NCBI GenBank assembly: GCA_029237695.1
Contig: CM055265.1
Location: 111,092,773-111,156,772, forward strand
DNA from: Conchocele bisecta
Taxonomy: Eukaryota; Mollusca; Bivalvia; Lucinida; Thyasiridae
Direction: 5' to 3'
DNA length: 64,000 nt
A model generated the notes under the pieces. It had not been told where the DNA came from and made no database searches. It saw only the letters and a list, made by a program, of their open reading frames with translations. The number at the start of each line of letters is the position of its first letter. Within the stretch, counting starts at the first letter, position 1. Shown piece by piece: positions 52,190 to 64,000 of this stretch. Position numbers and translations under genes: made by a program.

Positions 52190-52760
52190 GTTAAGTTTTC
52201 GTGTTTGAGTCCATTTCTTTGTTACTGTACCACATAGGACCACCAAACTTTCACAGCTTCATAATCAAGGGGTGCCCACCACATATCATATCCAACATGT
52301 TTACTTTTTTTTTAACTTGACCCATTTTTTCCGCGTAGTCGACTTAGCCATTTTCAATGTTAAGTTTTCGCGTTTACAATGTTAAGTTTTTGTGTTTAAG
52401 TCCATTTCTTTGGTACTGTACCACCTAGGACCACCAAACTTTCACAGCTTAAATTCATAATCAAGGGGTGGGGTACCCACCACATATCACTATCCAACAT
52501 GTTACTTTTTTTTTTAACTTCACCCATTTTTTCTGCGCAGTCGACTTAGCCATTTTCAATGTTAACTTTTCGCGTTTACAATGTTAAGTTTTCGTGTTTA
52601 AGTCCATTTCTTTGGTACTGTACCACCTAGGACCACCAAACTTTCACAGCTTCATAACCAAGGGGTGCCTACCACATACAACTATCCAACATGTTACCAT
52701 TTTTTTACCTTCACCTATTATTTCTACGTAATTGACTTAGCCATTTTCAACGTTAACTTT
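52190..52760. repeat. ~190-bp tandem repeat, three units
   Basis: Units contain AATGTTAAGTTTTCGTGTTT, GTCCATTTCTTTGGTACTGT, AGGACCACCAAACTTTCACA and GTCGACTTAGCCATTTTCAA, starting near 52190, 52375 and 52575. Confidence 0.9.
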
Positions 52761-52794
52761 TTAACGTACGTCTGGTTAAAGTTTTTTGGTTTTT

Positions 52795-53035
52795 TTTAAA
52801 ACTTTTTTCGTTGTACTATATCTCTGCAACTGCTTCGCCCATTACCTTGAAACTTCACATGGGTGTTTATCATCATCCATATTTTCATTCTAACTCCCAA
52901 CCGTGCGGCCCCTGTGCCCAATGTCAAGGTCAAATTACTTTGAATTTTTTTGTTAAAGTTTTTTCGTGTACTATATCTCTGCAACTGCTTCACCCAATAC
53001 CTTGATACTTCACATGGGTGTTTATCATCATTGTC
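52795..53035. repeat. ~155-bp direct duplication
   Basis: GTACTATATCTCTGCAACTG, CCTTGAAACTTCACATGGGT and a TTATCATCAT word occur at 52815-52875 and again at 52970-53032. Confidence 0.88.
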
Positions 53036-53133
53036 ACACCTGCTTGCGGAAAGCGCGATATCGTCGGCATTTTGGCATACGTCCGTCCGTGTGTCCGTTT
53101 AAAGTTTTTTGGTTAAAGTTTTTCCATCTACTA

Positions 53134-54277
53134 CAGTCAGAATTCGTTACAACGGCATAGTTCGTTTGAGATGAATCTGCCGTTATAACGAATCTGCCGG
53201 TATAACGAATCGGGGATTTTTTCCCTCCGATTCCGGTAATTGTTATCTGTCGGGAATTGGTATCTGTCGGGAATTGGCTACCACGCATTGTAGCGATGTT
53301 ATTTGTTGTAAATTTATGCTAGCGTAATTCGGCATTATCGGCGCGATATGTGCTGAATTAAATACTTATTTGTCACCTCGTTGATAAATCAATGCATATG
53401 TATACAAATTTATATCAATGAAACAAACAACATTCAATAATAATCCGATGTTTGACAAGGTCAAGGTTGCATGCGAACCTCGTGTGATAATTGGTAATTA
53501 CGTAGACACGTGGCTACCGGATTATATGTGAACGTTGTTTCTTTATTGTTAGAAATTCGCAAACAAATGCATAAAGAAAAGAAACACATTTAAATGAACA
53601 GTTTGTTTTTATTTACATGCTAACATTTATGAAAATACAAAACAATAACATACAGAGTTGTATCCCTTTCAGTATTTCATTTCGCCCCAATGAGAACTCG
53701 GCCCAGAGACTATGTTGCACATTTTAACATGTTTAATAAACAGTTTGATTTTATATTTACATGCTAACATTTATGAAAATACAAAACAATAATGTACAGA
53801 GTTGTATCCCTTCAATATTTCATTTCACCCCAACGAGAACTCGCCCCAGAGACAATGTTGCATGATAAATGTGTTCACACTCGTGTAAAGAAGTTCTTGT
53901 GGACAAAGGCACGCGGTCGAGTATTTGTGACAATATACAGACCGACACGTTGTTAATTGACGCGATTTATGACATCGTGTCAGGGTTAATCAGCCGTGAA
54001 ATTGTTTAGCGACTGGTTCCCGAACATCGGTGATGCCGGATAACTGAGCTGGGTCACAGTCCTGGTACCAGCTACACAGGTTACCGGCGCCGTTATAGCG
54101 AACATTAAATACGACTTAAATTGTGTATTCGTTTGCGGGATTTCTCTGCCGGTGCCGGAAGCCGAATTTGCCGGTATATCGAACAGATTAAAGAGCGTGC
54201 CGATTCGTTTGGCGGCGTATCGTGCCGGAAGGCGAATATGCCGTTGTAACGTGTGCCGTTGTAATGAATTCTGACTG
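53134..54277. mobile_element. pogo/Tigger-like non-autonomous element (1,144 bp)
   Basis: CAGTCAGAATTCGTTACAAC at the left is mirrored by GTTGTAATGAATTCTGACTG at the right. TA precedes the left end; the right is followed by CA-TATCT, and the nearby GTGTACTATATCTCTG (52815, 52970) suggests the original site, so a TA duplication with one mutated base. Further subterminal words (GCCGTTATAACGAATCTGCC against GCGAATATGCCGTTGTAACG) repeat. No transposase. Confidence 0.8.
53590..53862. repeat. ~146-bp tandem duplication inside the pogo-like element
   Basis: TTACATGCTAACATTTATGA, AAAATACAAAACAATAA and GAGTTGTATCCC with following text occur at about 53616-53710 and 53757-53855. Confidence 0.88.
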
Positions 54278-54352
54278 CATATCTATTTTTTTAGTGTCCA
54301 TGCCTCGCCCCAAGGCGCGACATGCAGGCCACGGCCATCTAGTCTACAAAAA

Positions 54353-56006
54353 GTGGGTATAATTATGTTATCCAAGTGTCTCTGCTTGGAAAAAACCTGG
54401 CCTTCGTGGCTTTGCCTCGTTTCTTGTTTTTGTTTCAATTTTGTTTCGTTCAGTATTTTGAACCGGTTTTCTGTCTCGCATTCACTATGGGCAAGGGGAC
54501 ACCTGAGCCCAGTTCGGTCAGAAAAATTTGGTTGTGGTCACAAAGCGGGAACTCTCATGAGATAATTTGTTTGCGTTGTTGTCAGAGACAAAACGATTGC
54601 TCTAAGGAGAAACCGTGCTTGTCTCAGCCCTATGGGCCCCCAAAACGTAGAGGCGCTGACCATTAGCTCCTATCAGGATAAGTATCAGTCTTGCTCGGCA
54701 AGATTCAGAAACTAAAGACTGTTTCTGAGGCATCCAACGTCGCTAGTTCTGCCTCGGGTGGTCTGCTACCCAATGAGCAAGGACACCGGTGTGTCTGGAC
54801 ACCGGACACTAGTTCTGCTCTGGGTAGCTAACCACTGAGCAAGGACACCGGACACCAGTTCTGCTCTGGTTATTCGCTAACCACTGAGCAAGAACACCAG
54901 ACACCGGACACTAGCTCTGTTCTGCTCTGGGTTATTCTACCGACACACGTACTGTATTCGTCCAGCGGTGAGTCTGATGACGTCAGACAGGGCGCGCAGA
55001 CTCACCGATCAGGACGGGTAGATCGGGTCTAGTAGAGAGAGCTAGGTCTAGGTCGTCTTCCAGTAGCTCGTCTACCAGCTGCGGGCTTATAGATCCAGGA
55101 AACACAGATGACATTCTAGGTCATGTCTTATGGTCTTGTTTCAAAAGACAAAATGCACCAGCTATCAGTATGTCAGAGGAACGGGGCACTTCACCGGTAC
55201 GGGTGAATGTTAACTATCCTCCGATGACATCAGGTGGGGAAGACGGGATGCACACTTTGAGTCATCTAGTGATAGAGGACTCGGGACTAGACTCAGCAGC
55301 TAGTGTAGCTGTGGAGGACAGTGCCCCTTCTTATCGGTATACCAGTATCTGCCTCAGGATATTTGTTCTGTTCAACCTGCGCCGGTGCCGAGGGCTAAGT
55401 CTCTGTGGGAAGCAGACTAGGTTACTGCTCCCAATGGGATGCCTAGACTGCCTCAGTCCCCCACAGTAGGAGCTCTGTTAGAGGACTTGAACAGGGCACA
55501 GGGATTTGACCCCAAAATGGTTGGATTTCTTACACCCAAGACTTTTCTGGCACATCAAGGGCTCAAGTATTATGTTCTGCATACAGAAACTTGGCTCCTG
55601 AAGTATTCGGCCTTGAACAAGGATGCTCAGAGGATGGGAGTATCCAAGGCTTCGTTCCCTAAGGCACCAGACGCACTGTTGGAGTGCTTGGATACGCGAG
55701 CGAGATCTCTTATATCCAGGTCTTCTCACACGGACTTGTTTTGGGCAAGGCCAGAGCGGCCATTGAGGTGGGTGACGACAGAACATTGGAGTCACTGTTT
55801 CAGTCGTTAGTCAGAGCTATGAAGCATGTCATGGCTACGGCTCTGACTATGTCGGCAGACATCGTTCTGTTGAGGAGGGACGCCATGTTAGCGACGTCGT
55901 CCATTCATCAGAGACAGGGAAGGGATCTCCTTTGGGAAGCACCCCTTCAGGCCACGAGTCGACAGTTAGCTAGGACTATCTGTGGCCTCTTTAGCCAAGC
56001 AGTTCG
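54353..56006 (+). pseudogene. gag-like fragment of a retrotransposon, possibly DIRS-type, cut by the gap
   Basis: A frame-broken coding region can be followed: a short Cys-containing start (SHEIICLRCCQRQNDC near 54560), a Ser/Arg-rich stretch near 55040-55090 running into MSEERGTSPVRVNVNYPPMT, then PKMVGFLTPKTFLAHQGLKY near 55520, and finally LTMSADIVLLRRDAMLATSS near 55850. The last segment, an LxRRDAxL run followed by a leucine and a small-residue stretch, recalls the gag-like ORF1 of DIRS/Ngaro tyrosine-recombinase elements. Frame changes occur near 55340 and 55700. Between 54745 and 54945 an imperfect repeat of CTAACCACTGAGCAAGGACA is present. Truncated by the N gap, so no reverse transcriptase or recombinase is available to confirm the class. 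Confidence 0.45.
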
Positions 56007-56506
56007 NNNNNNNNNNNNNNNNNNNNNNNNNNNNNNNNNNNNNNNNNNNNNNNNNNNNNNNNNNNNNNNNNNNNNNNNNNNNNNNNNNNNNNNNNNNNNN
56101 NNNNNNNNNNNNNNNNNNNNNNNNNNNNNNNNNNNNNNNNNNNNNNNNNNNNNNNNNNNNNNNNNNNNNNNNNNNNNNNNNNNNNNNNNNNNNNNNNNNN
56201 NNNNNNNNNNNNNNNNNNNNNNNNNNNNNNNNNNNNNNNNNNNNNNNNNNNNNNNNNNNNNNNNNNNNNNNNNNNNNNNNNNNNNNNNNNNNNNNNNNNN
56301 NNNNNNNNNNNNNNNNNNNNNNNNNNNNNNNNNNNNNNNNNNNNNNNNNNNNNNNNNNNNNNNNNNNNNNNNNNNNNNNNNNNNNNNNNNNNNNNNNNNN
56401 NNNNNNNNNNNNNNNNNNNNNNNNNNNNNNNNNNNNNNNNNNNNNNNNNNNNNNNNNNNNNNNNNNNNNNNNNNNNNNNNNNNNNNNNNNNNNNNNNNNN
56501 NNNNNN
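56007..56506. other. assembly gap, 500 N
   Basis: Exactly 500 undetermined bases, a conventional scaffold placeholder whose true size is unknown. Confidence 0.99.
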
Positions 56507-57004
56507 TTACGCATCATTTCCCCCAGTTTTACCATTATCCCCATTATCCTCACCATTATCCCCATTACGCCATTTAGTGAGACAAGTCGCCTGGTTTGCG
56601 GGTCCAGATAAAACTGCTCATCTAGGTAAGGTAAAGGCGCCAAGGTAAATTAACGATCGCTAGTCGTGAAAGCTTAAGAGGTGCAGCTTAATATGCATGA
56701 TGCATATTTGTAAACATTGTATTCGTTACAAAATGTAGTATGAGAGCAAAAACTACAGGTAGGAATTTACAAATGTGTTACGCAATGTAAGCTCTTGAAA
56801 ATCCTAACTGAAGAATATGGATTGAACGATTGTAAAATGCAGCCGTATCAGACCCATATATATATATATCTTATTTTCCATTCGAAATAATAACTGCTTA
56901 ATCAGATGTAACTACATGTAACATAATAAATTATAAAAAGGCATAGCCAGTTCTTAACACAAGACTAGCAAAAATAACACAATAAACAGCAAGTGGAAAG
57001 ATAG

Positions 57005-58325
57005 CCTACAGATTACACAGACGGTAGCAAGAACATAGAACAATGTATCACATCCGCAACTTTCGTGATACCACAATTATATCACATAGAACAATACAAG
57101 CTGGCCTCTACACTAACAGTATTCACATTAGAATGAATAGCAACCTCTACTAAGGCCCTTATATATAACCTAACGTTAGACAAATATGATGATACAGTCA
57201 TCTTAAAAAAACTGATTCACTAGGCGCCGTCCAAGCAATCAACTCAGGTTCTTCTAAAACACGATCCGGCCTGAAACAATACATAATATCGCAAGCTTAA
57301 TAAGCAATACAATATATAACGGCAAGCTGATAAGCATAGATTGGGTTCCTTCCCATATTGGAATACCCGGTAACGAAGAAGCTGATAGAGCCGCAGGCAC
57401 AGCACATCTAACAGGAATCAATGAAGCAACAGTGCCCACACATCATGAAATATGACTATCATCAAACACAAATGTGAATCAAATTGGCAAAGAAGGTACA
57501 CTTAAGCAAATATGGTGGGCTTATCCTACAAACAACACACAATGTGCCCAACCATCCCCGCAATATGTAAGCTGTGTAGGAAATATAGAAGAGTACTACT
57601 GTGATGATAGTAAATGTAATGAAGATACAATGAATTGTTAAAACTGTGACGAGGACGAAATGGACGATCCTTGGCATTATTTTGTTCAATTGCCCCGCCC
57701 ATGAAACAGCGCGAGAAGATCTAAAAGCAGCTTGCCTTAAATACAACATTGCACCTTCACATTATCGTATAGTATTCCCCCTAAGGAATGAATGTGAAGC
57801 TGAAATGCACCTAGCTTTATTAGAGTATATAACAGGAGCAGGATATTGGTGTAAAATGTAAAAAAGCCGCTGCTCCAAAGACAACACAGATATGTATTAA
57901 TATAAAAAGCGGAACATATTATGTTCTTGAACGGGGATAACCAATAACCAAGACAAATAAGACAAACTGAATGACAAACATTTTAGCTCCAGATCACAGT
58001 GTTTCATGAATAAATAATAATAAAGCATATCAGCCAGATGGCGAACATTGTAGAAATGTATCATTTGTTTGGTATGGGTAAATAAGACAAGCAGAATGAC
58101 AAACGGTATAGCGACTGATCATAGTGTTACCTGGACGAATACAATAAATCATATAGATTAAATGGCGCACAGCATATGTACTGATACTTTTTGTTGCATT
58201 GGTGTCTCATAGGTCGATATCAGCCGGATTTCTTATGTTGTATTGAGAGTTATTTTATTGTTGAATATATTGTAAATAAGAAATGGGACACGTTAATGAA
58301 ATAAATACATACATACATACATACG
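57005..58325 (+). pseudogene. LINE 3' end, copy 2
   Basis: Same decayed RNase H and C-terminal relics as 36420-37740, with the same (TACA)n tail at about 58300-58324. Small indels differ; here FNCPAHETAREDLKAACLKY continues in one frame to YITGAGYWCKM and a stop at 57861. Confidence 0.8.
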
Positions 58326-59009
58326 GTAAATGAGACAAACTAATTGGCAAACAGGCACTGACTGATTATATTTTTTTCATTGAGAAATGGTAATTGTAGC
58401 ACACCCGTTAGATGGCGATTATGGTGTCGTGATATTGAACTTAATTGTGGATGAAGTTTTATTCACACTTATTGCAAACAGTAAAATTTACATTGAATGT
58501 CAATTAAGTCCCAAAACACAACGATCCTTTTCTACCACGACAAAAATGTACAAAAAGGTCACTCGGAAACTGATAAACCAGGTCACATTGCATTTTTGCA
58601 AGCCTAGTCCCTGATTTGCTAACTTCAACCCCTAGATCAGGATCTATAACTGGCGTTTCCATGAATATATTTATTTTATGCTGTCTGTATAATTCATGGA
58701 GAAATATTGGAAATATAAAGATATGACTAGAATACAAAATAAAGGATATTTTTATACAAATGTGAATATTACATTTTTTCCGAAAAGGGAGTTCTGAGGT
58801 AGACATTGTTCTGAACACATTTATATATTCTTACCCTCCTTGGTAAATGGGGACATCGACGGCGCCCCACACACCTTTGACCCGAGTTAGCTGGTCCATT
58901 CGCCCGGTCACCGGAAACGGGTCTGGGAGGCTTCACCCCACCCCAACTCCTTCCAACTGCTTTTTGAGTTATTACCAATTAGGTTCGATAATGGAAATAC
59001 CGTAATCCT

Positions 59010-59870
59010 ATATTATTTGACGGGTTACCTGTGTGCCCTTATATGACAGGCGAAGGCCCTCTATTTGGCGGGTTATATGAGCCTGTATTTTGCTGGTTAA
59101 CTGGGTGCCCCAATATGGCGGGTGAAGCCCATATTCACTGGTTACATGGGTACCCCGATATGGCAGGCGAATGGCCCCTATATGGCGGGTTACTCGCGGG
59201 CCCCTATTTGGCGGGTTGGCTGGATGCCCCTATATGGGTTACTCGGGGCCCCTATTTGGCGGGTTGCTGGGTGTCCCATATGGCAGGTGAATGCCCCTAT
59301 TTGGTTGCCGGGGTGCGCTTATATGGTAGTGAAATGCCCCTATTTGGTTGCCGGGGTGCGCTTATATGGCAGTGAAATGCCCCTATTTTGCGGGTTACCT
59401 GGGTGCCCCTATATGGCGGGTGAAGAACCCCTATATGGCAGGTAAAGGGCACATATTTGGCAGGTTACATGGGTGCCCCATATATGGCAGGTGCAATGCC
59501 CATATTTTGGTGGTTTACATGGCCACCTGACCATATATGGTGGTTTAAATGACCCCATTTTGCGACTTATATGCGCCCCTATTTGGCGGGTTACATAGGT
59601 GCACCTATATGACAGATGAAGGGTCCCTATTTGGCGGGTTATCTTAGCCCCTATTTGGCGGGTTAACTGGGTGCCCTTATAATGACAGGTGAAGTGCCCC
59701 TATTTGTCGGGTTACATCGGTTCCCCTATATGACAGGTGAATGGCCCTATTTGGCGGGTTATCTGAGCCCCTATTTGGCGGGTTACTGGGTGACCCTATA
59801 TGGCAGGTGAAGTGCCCCTATTTGGCGGGTTACCTGGGTGCCGTTATAGGACAGGTAAAGTTCCCTAAGT
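59010..59870. repeat. degenerate GGCGGGTTAC array, copy 2
   Basis: The same array as 38420-39280, with a few single-base losses. It is again interrupted, by a Helitron-related fragment at 59925-60165, and resumes at 60170-60280. Confidence 0.9.
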
Positions 59871-62135
59871 CCCTGTGGCTAATTACGATTTCAAAGTTTC
59901 ACAAGTTTTAAGACAAAATTGCCCAATTCTAAGTTTAAAAAAAAGGGGACATAATCCATGAACCGGACAACGAATCAACAATCAAAATGTACTTCACGCA
60001 TGTACACACCATACTGATCATGCTGATGTTACATACGAAGTATAAAGACTGCAGCTATTATAGTTTTTGTTTTCTGACTTACGTGGACGTACTTACGGAC
60101 GGACGGACACCCGTAACAAAACAAAATACTCATATGTTTCTTCAAAAAGAGGATATAATAACCAGGGCCCATATTTGGCATAAAACCAGAGCCCTTATAT
60201 GACAGGTTACCATGGCCTCTATTTGGCGGTAAAAAGGGCCCCGATTTGGTGGTGGGTTACCAGAGTGCCCCTATGTGCAGGTATGGTAACGTTGCAAACC
60301 CTACTGACTGAATGGCGTATGCCCTGATAAGTGAGTACAGTTCGTAACTGCAGTGTGTAGTCGGGCACAAACGAGCATACGACTTCGAAAGCGACGTCTG
60401 GGTAGCCCCAGATCAGACTACGGGGATGAGAGTTAACGACGGGCCGCCCGCCAGTTACACTGTCGCTGTTCACGTCTCGGACCACGTGTTTTGTTTTTAA
60501 TCGGTGTATTGACGGTTGGTATATGTGGGTATGCTGATTATCATGATGTTTAAAGCTGGTTATAAATGGTATAAGGGCATTTTTTATTAACCTAGACCCC
60601 AAATGGAAAACGCCATAAAAGAGAATGCGTGTTTTATTTAATTACGGTCACGTTAATCAGGGGACGTATTACGGTAGTATATAGGCCTACAATGTGTGTA
60701 CAAGTCTCTAGCCTTAAGGTACGTTTTATTCTGCACGAAAGCCACGTGTTCTGTCCTGTAGTTTCCTGATAATTCCACTTCGTGGTCCATTATTCCATCA
60801 ATGCGATCGAGTTTTCGTATGTACGGTATGTTTGTAGCTTGGACATACTGGGCCTCAATGCTGATGTCGCGCACGTTTCTTTCCGCGTCATATTGATGCA
60901 GACGAAAAACGCCAAATCGAATCTATTTCTAGTCCGCGTTGTCATGGAGTGCCGACAACTATTAATGCTAAGTTATCTCCCGTGTCAGTATTTGCTTGTT
61001 TAGTTCGACCCGCAGCGCAACGCGACCGTGGCTGTTCGTTATTTTCGCACAACTATACGCTTACACGCAGGAGGGGGGAGTTTTATAACGGGAACAGCTT
61101 TTGTATCGTATTGGAAATTCTCTTGATCAAACTATTTTCCCCAAACGTCTTCCCGTATATTTTTCATGCAAAGTGTTTCATATTATGTTGCTAACACATC
61201 TGAATTTAAAAGCTGTGTTAAAGTCAGCCACATTCGCTCGCGCAAGATTATCCGTAGTATAAATGAACACACACCAAAACGTGCTCAATAATACCGAGAT
61301 TCACCTCTAATTGACGTCAGTGTGAAAGCCCTCTGGCAAGTAATGCTGATCTGTTAACCTCCCACACGTGGTACATTTTCAGTCGTATGTTAACTATTGT
61401 TATAACAACAAGCACTCTTTACCGGGAAAACAACATATACAATTGTAATATAGAGTACTGGGGACAATTTAATCTTTTAAAAGGCCGTGATAGCAGTTTT
61501 CAATAAAATTACACGAAAATCCTACTCCGAGGGAGGAAAACATACCAGCTAATTGCTTCGGCAGAATTGAAAAGAATGCCTGTGACGCATCACAACCCTG
61601 TAAACATGTTCATCCGCCGTGTGGACAAGCTACTAAAAAGAATTCCTCAATTTACCCAAATGAATACGACTCGATTACGACATGTATACTATATAGAAAC
61701 TACTTGAAATTGGCGCAAAAGTGGACAGCCTCAATTATACTGCCACAGAAGGGTTATAGTTTTATTCATCTGTAATAATTCTGGGCGTAGGAATTCCTTT
61801 TGACTGATCATCTCAGATATTCCCGCTTAGTGAAGTGTACCATATAATAGGTCTGTTTATGATAAGGCCATGCTGCCATCCTAGTTTTGTTTTCAAGACT
61901 TGAAGTATTGTACCTACACCTGGATATACATGTGACAGTGTGAGCTTTGTTCACCAGGATAGACAGACAATTAGGAGGAAACGCCGAATGAGGTGGGCAC
62001 GGTTTTGTCTTCTCAAGTTTCGGGGAGTGTTTATGAACTGACAATTCGTGTAGACAAAGTGGGGATAAAGGACTTCGATGGCTTAGTTTGGAGGTACCCA
62101 GGTACCCCTAGTTGCAGGTGACAGCGCCAGGAAAC

Positions 62136-62873
62136 ATGAACTTGCAGCAGAATGGAGGAAACCCGACCATGCTTAGCAGCAAACTGAAATCGCCTACGCA
62201 TCACACTGGCAACAACAGCACAATGGACTCGTTTCAAGATGGTGGTCAGCCAGCCAGCGAATATCAGGCTAACGTGGAGGGGCCTTACAACTACATGAAC
62301 AGTGAAGTGAATAACTACCCTGGGGAGCAGGGTATCGGTGGTACCGAGAACTAACGGACACATGAACGACGGAATGGGTCACCACGCGCAGGTGTCCCAG
62401 TATGGCTATAATCGACCAGGATACAACATGGAGAACAGCATGGGAACTGGTGCTGAGTTTCCGTCCGGAGGTTAGGCCAACGCAGTACCCTCAGTCCGGA
62501 GGCCGGCCTGGCTATCCGGGAGGTGGTCGGCCGGGTATGGCGCCCAGTCGTCCGGGCATGCCAGGTCAGGGCATGGGTATGGTGCCGGCAGGATACAACC
62601 CGGGCCAGCAGCGGATGATGTCCGGCCAGAGTATCCTGCAGCAGGGAGGCCCGACGCCCACACTGAACCAACTGTTACAGACAACCCAACTCGGGTCCGC
62701 GATATCCACAGGGCACGTATTCGACGGCTACACTGGGCCACCCAAGGATCTGGGGCCGACATGGGCAGCGGGCCAATGGGCCGTACATGCACAGTCGTGG
62801 GTTCCAAACCAAACGGGGTATGGGAGGCTACCGCAGCTACCAATGTCCGGCGGGACACCGTACAGAGGGACAG
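62136..62873 (+). pseudogene. ARID1: ARID1 5' exon, frame-broken copy 2
   Basis: Same exon as 41535-42260 from ATG 62136 to the donor CAG|GTATTT at 62873. About ten small indels relative to copy 1 break the frame; the first, an extra A in GAACTAACGGACAC, makes a stop at about 62352. Others: four extra bases at about 62475, extra bases in GTATTCGACGG and AAGGATCTGGGG, and missing bases in CATGCACAGTC and GGCTACCGCAG. Nearly all are indels rather than substitutions, which suggests unpolished consensus rather than evolutionary decay. Confidence 0.85.
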
Positions 62874-63784
62874 GTATTTACATGTAGCTGGGCTGGACTG
62901 CTGACAAAAGGCACCCGCTGACAAAAGGCACCTTATGACATTGTGCAAAGTGTATTTCCCAATCAGACAGCACATATACGCAGCCACACTCTTGATTGTC
63001 GATTCAGTGAGACCATTACTGAATTGAAAGCACAATTGATCGGGATCTACACTTCCGACAAATGTCATAAAGTTCTTAATTATGCCTGTTTTTTGTATAC
63101 AATGTCAACAGGGATCCATGGATAAGATATTTTTTTCTGCAGTAATATATAAAAAAGGCTGAAGTTGTAGTCAAATTTCACAATTTCATGTTAGTGAAAT
63201 AGAGGCATGTTTATTCATTGTCACAATTATCAACCTGCATGCATGGAAAATGTCAATACTGCAATTCGTAAAACAACCCGCCTTTGAGGATGCTTTATTG
63301 ACATTTCCTCCAGAGAGTCTATTCTTATCTGATTAATCAGGCAAACTGCTGCATGACAAAAGCCACTACTTGGCATTTCTCCTCAACAATACTTTAATGA
63401 AATGACCATGTCGCACTATACAGCTATTAACCCTTTCAACACCACAGGCCTGTATAGTGTGGTATTGGAAAAAGTGTAGATCCAGATGTGCCAGCCGTTT
63501 CATCAGGATCTGCACTTTTTGCAAGTAATTTGGTTTTCTTGTATGCTGGGTCATTTACATTTAATCCATTGTTACTGCAGTTGTAACACAAGTTTGGAAA
63601 GGGACCAAACAAACCCAGCCAATGCCATGTTGTTTACAAGCTGTCAAAACAACATGTGGTCTAGCTGAAATTGATCTTCCTAGTACAAATGACATTTACG
63701 TTCACAGCAATAAAGTAAAACAATTTAAATGTACATGTATTACCCAGTTAGTGACGGCCGTCGATTCACGCAAGACTGACAATA

Positions 63785-64000
63785 TTATTTCAGGTTACCT
63801 AGTTAAGTACATGTATTTCAGGTTACCTAGTTAAGTACATGTATTTCAGGTTACCTAGTTAAGTACATGTATTTCAGGTTACCTAGTTAAGTACATGTAT
63901 ATTACCTGTTAAGTAGTGTATTTCAGGTTACCTAGTTAAGTACGTGTATTTCAGGTTACCTACGTTAAGTACTGTATTTCGGTTACCTAGTTATACGTGA
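63785..64000. repeat. 28-bp minisatellite, copy 2 (runs off the window)
   Basis: Same TTACCTAGTTAAGTACATG unit as 43155-43515. The last units at 63900-64000 contain many deletions, again typical of consensus error. Confidence 0.92.

Larger units (their letters stand above)
56507..64000. repeat. second copy of 35928-43515
   Basis: Begins TTACGCATCATTTCCCCC exactly where 35928 does and follows the same order to the window end. Differences are mainly short insertions and deletions, often in GC-rich or homopolymer runs. Confidence 0.96.

Noticed and set aside
55684..56643. ORFs spanning the N gap
   Set aside because: Their length comes from undetermined bases; only the part before 56006 is real sequence.
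62136..62873. Second functional ARID1 gene
   Set aside because: About ten frame-breaking indels, same surroundings as copy 1, and adjacency to a gap point to an assembly duplicate.

Overview
The window is eukaryotic genomic DNA: long introns with GT-AG splice sites, very dense repeats and few coding exons. The exon content (an ARID1-type SWI/SNF subunit, a Nopp140/NOLC1-type nucleolar protein) says metazoan. The repeat style (many tandem GACCTTGACCTT-type units, GGACGGACGG tails before short hairpins, foldback MITEs, Helitrons, and a multi-copy orphan gene family) resembles molluscs, most likely a bivalve. That is an inference from repeat character. No species can be named.

Layout. 1-2151: 2.1 copies of a ~1 kb tandem unit. 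2275-4681: a decayed member of a widespread uncharacterised metazoan multi-copy family. 4682-9062: repeats and MITEs. 9063-33809, minus strand: a complete six-exon Nopp140 (NOLC1) homologue, pieced together here from phase-compatible splice sites. It has a LisH N-terminus in exon 1 (33705-33809), a ~4 kb exon coding about 26 acidic-serine/basic repeats (13853-17832), and an SRP40 C-terminal domain in exons 5 and 6. Its introns are filled with mobile elements: TTAA-site, hAT-like, pogo-like and Helitron elements, a hAT-derived gene relic, and duplicated tandem arrays that begin with poly(G). 33887-36000: a 2.1 kb inverted-repeat element ending 78 bp from the NOLC1 start codon. 36420-37740: 3' end of a LINE with a decayed RNase H domain. 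38420-39280: a degenerate tandem array. 41535-42260, plus strand: the 5' coding exon of an ARID1 (BAF250/Osa) homologue. 43155-43515: a 28-bp minisatellite. 43516-54350: intronic or intergenic DNA with several classifiable transposons. 54353-56006: a gag-like retroelement fragment. 56007-56506: a gap of exactly 500 N. 56507-64000: a second, indel-rich copy of 35928-~43515.

NOLC1 would act in the nucleolus/Cajal body as an snoRNP chaperone, and ARID1 in the nucleus as the DNA-binding subunit of BAF chromatin remodelling. They lie on opposite strands and diverge from the 33.8-41.5 kb interval; nothing in the sequence shows a functional link. The copy after the gap carries many small indels that break the ARID1 exon while copy 1 is intact, so an unpurged, unpolished haplotig is more likely than a real gene duplication. 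Two frame breaks in the big NOLC1 exon could be the same kind of consensus error. The best leads are the fully reconstructed NOLC1 gene with its expanded repeat exon, a pair of TTAA-flanked transposons that carry a shared coding relic, and a Helitron whose insertion site can be checked against an undisturbed copy inside the same window.
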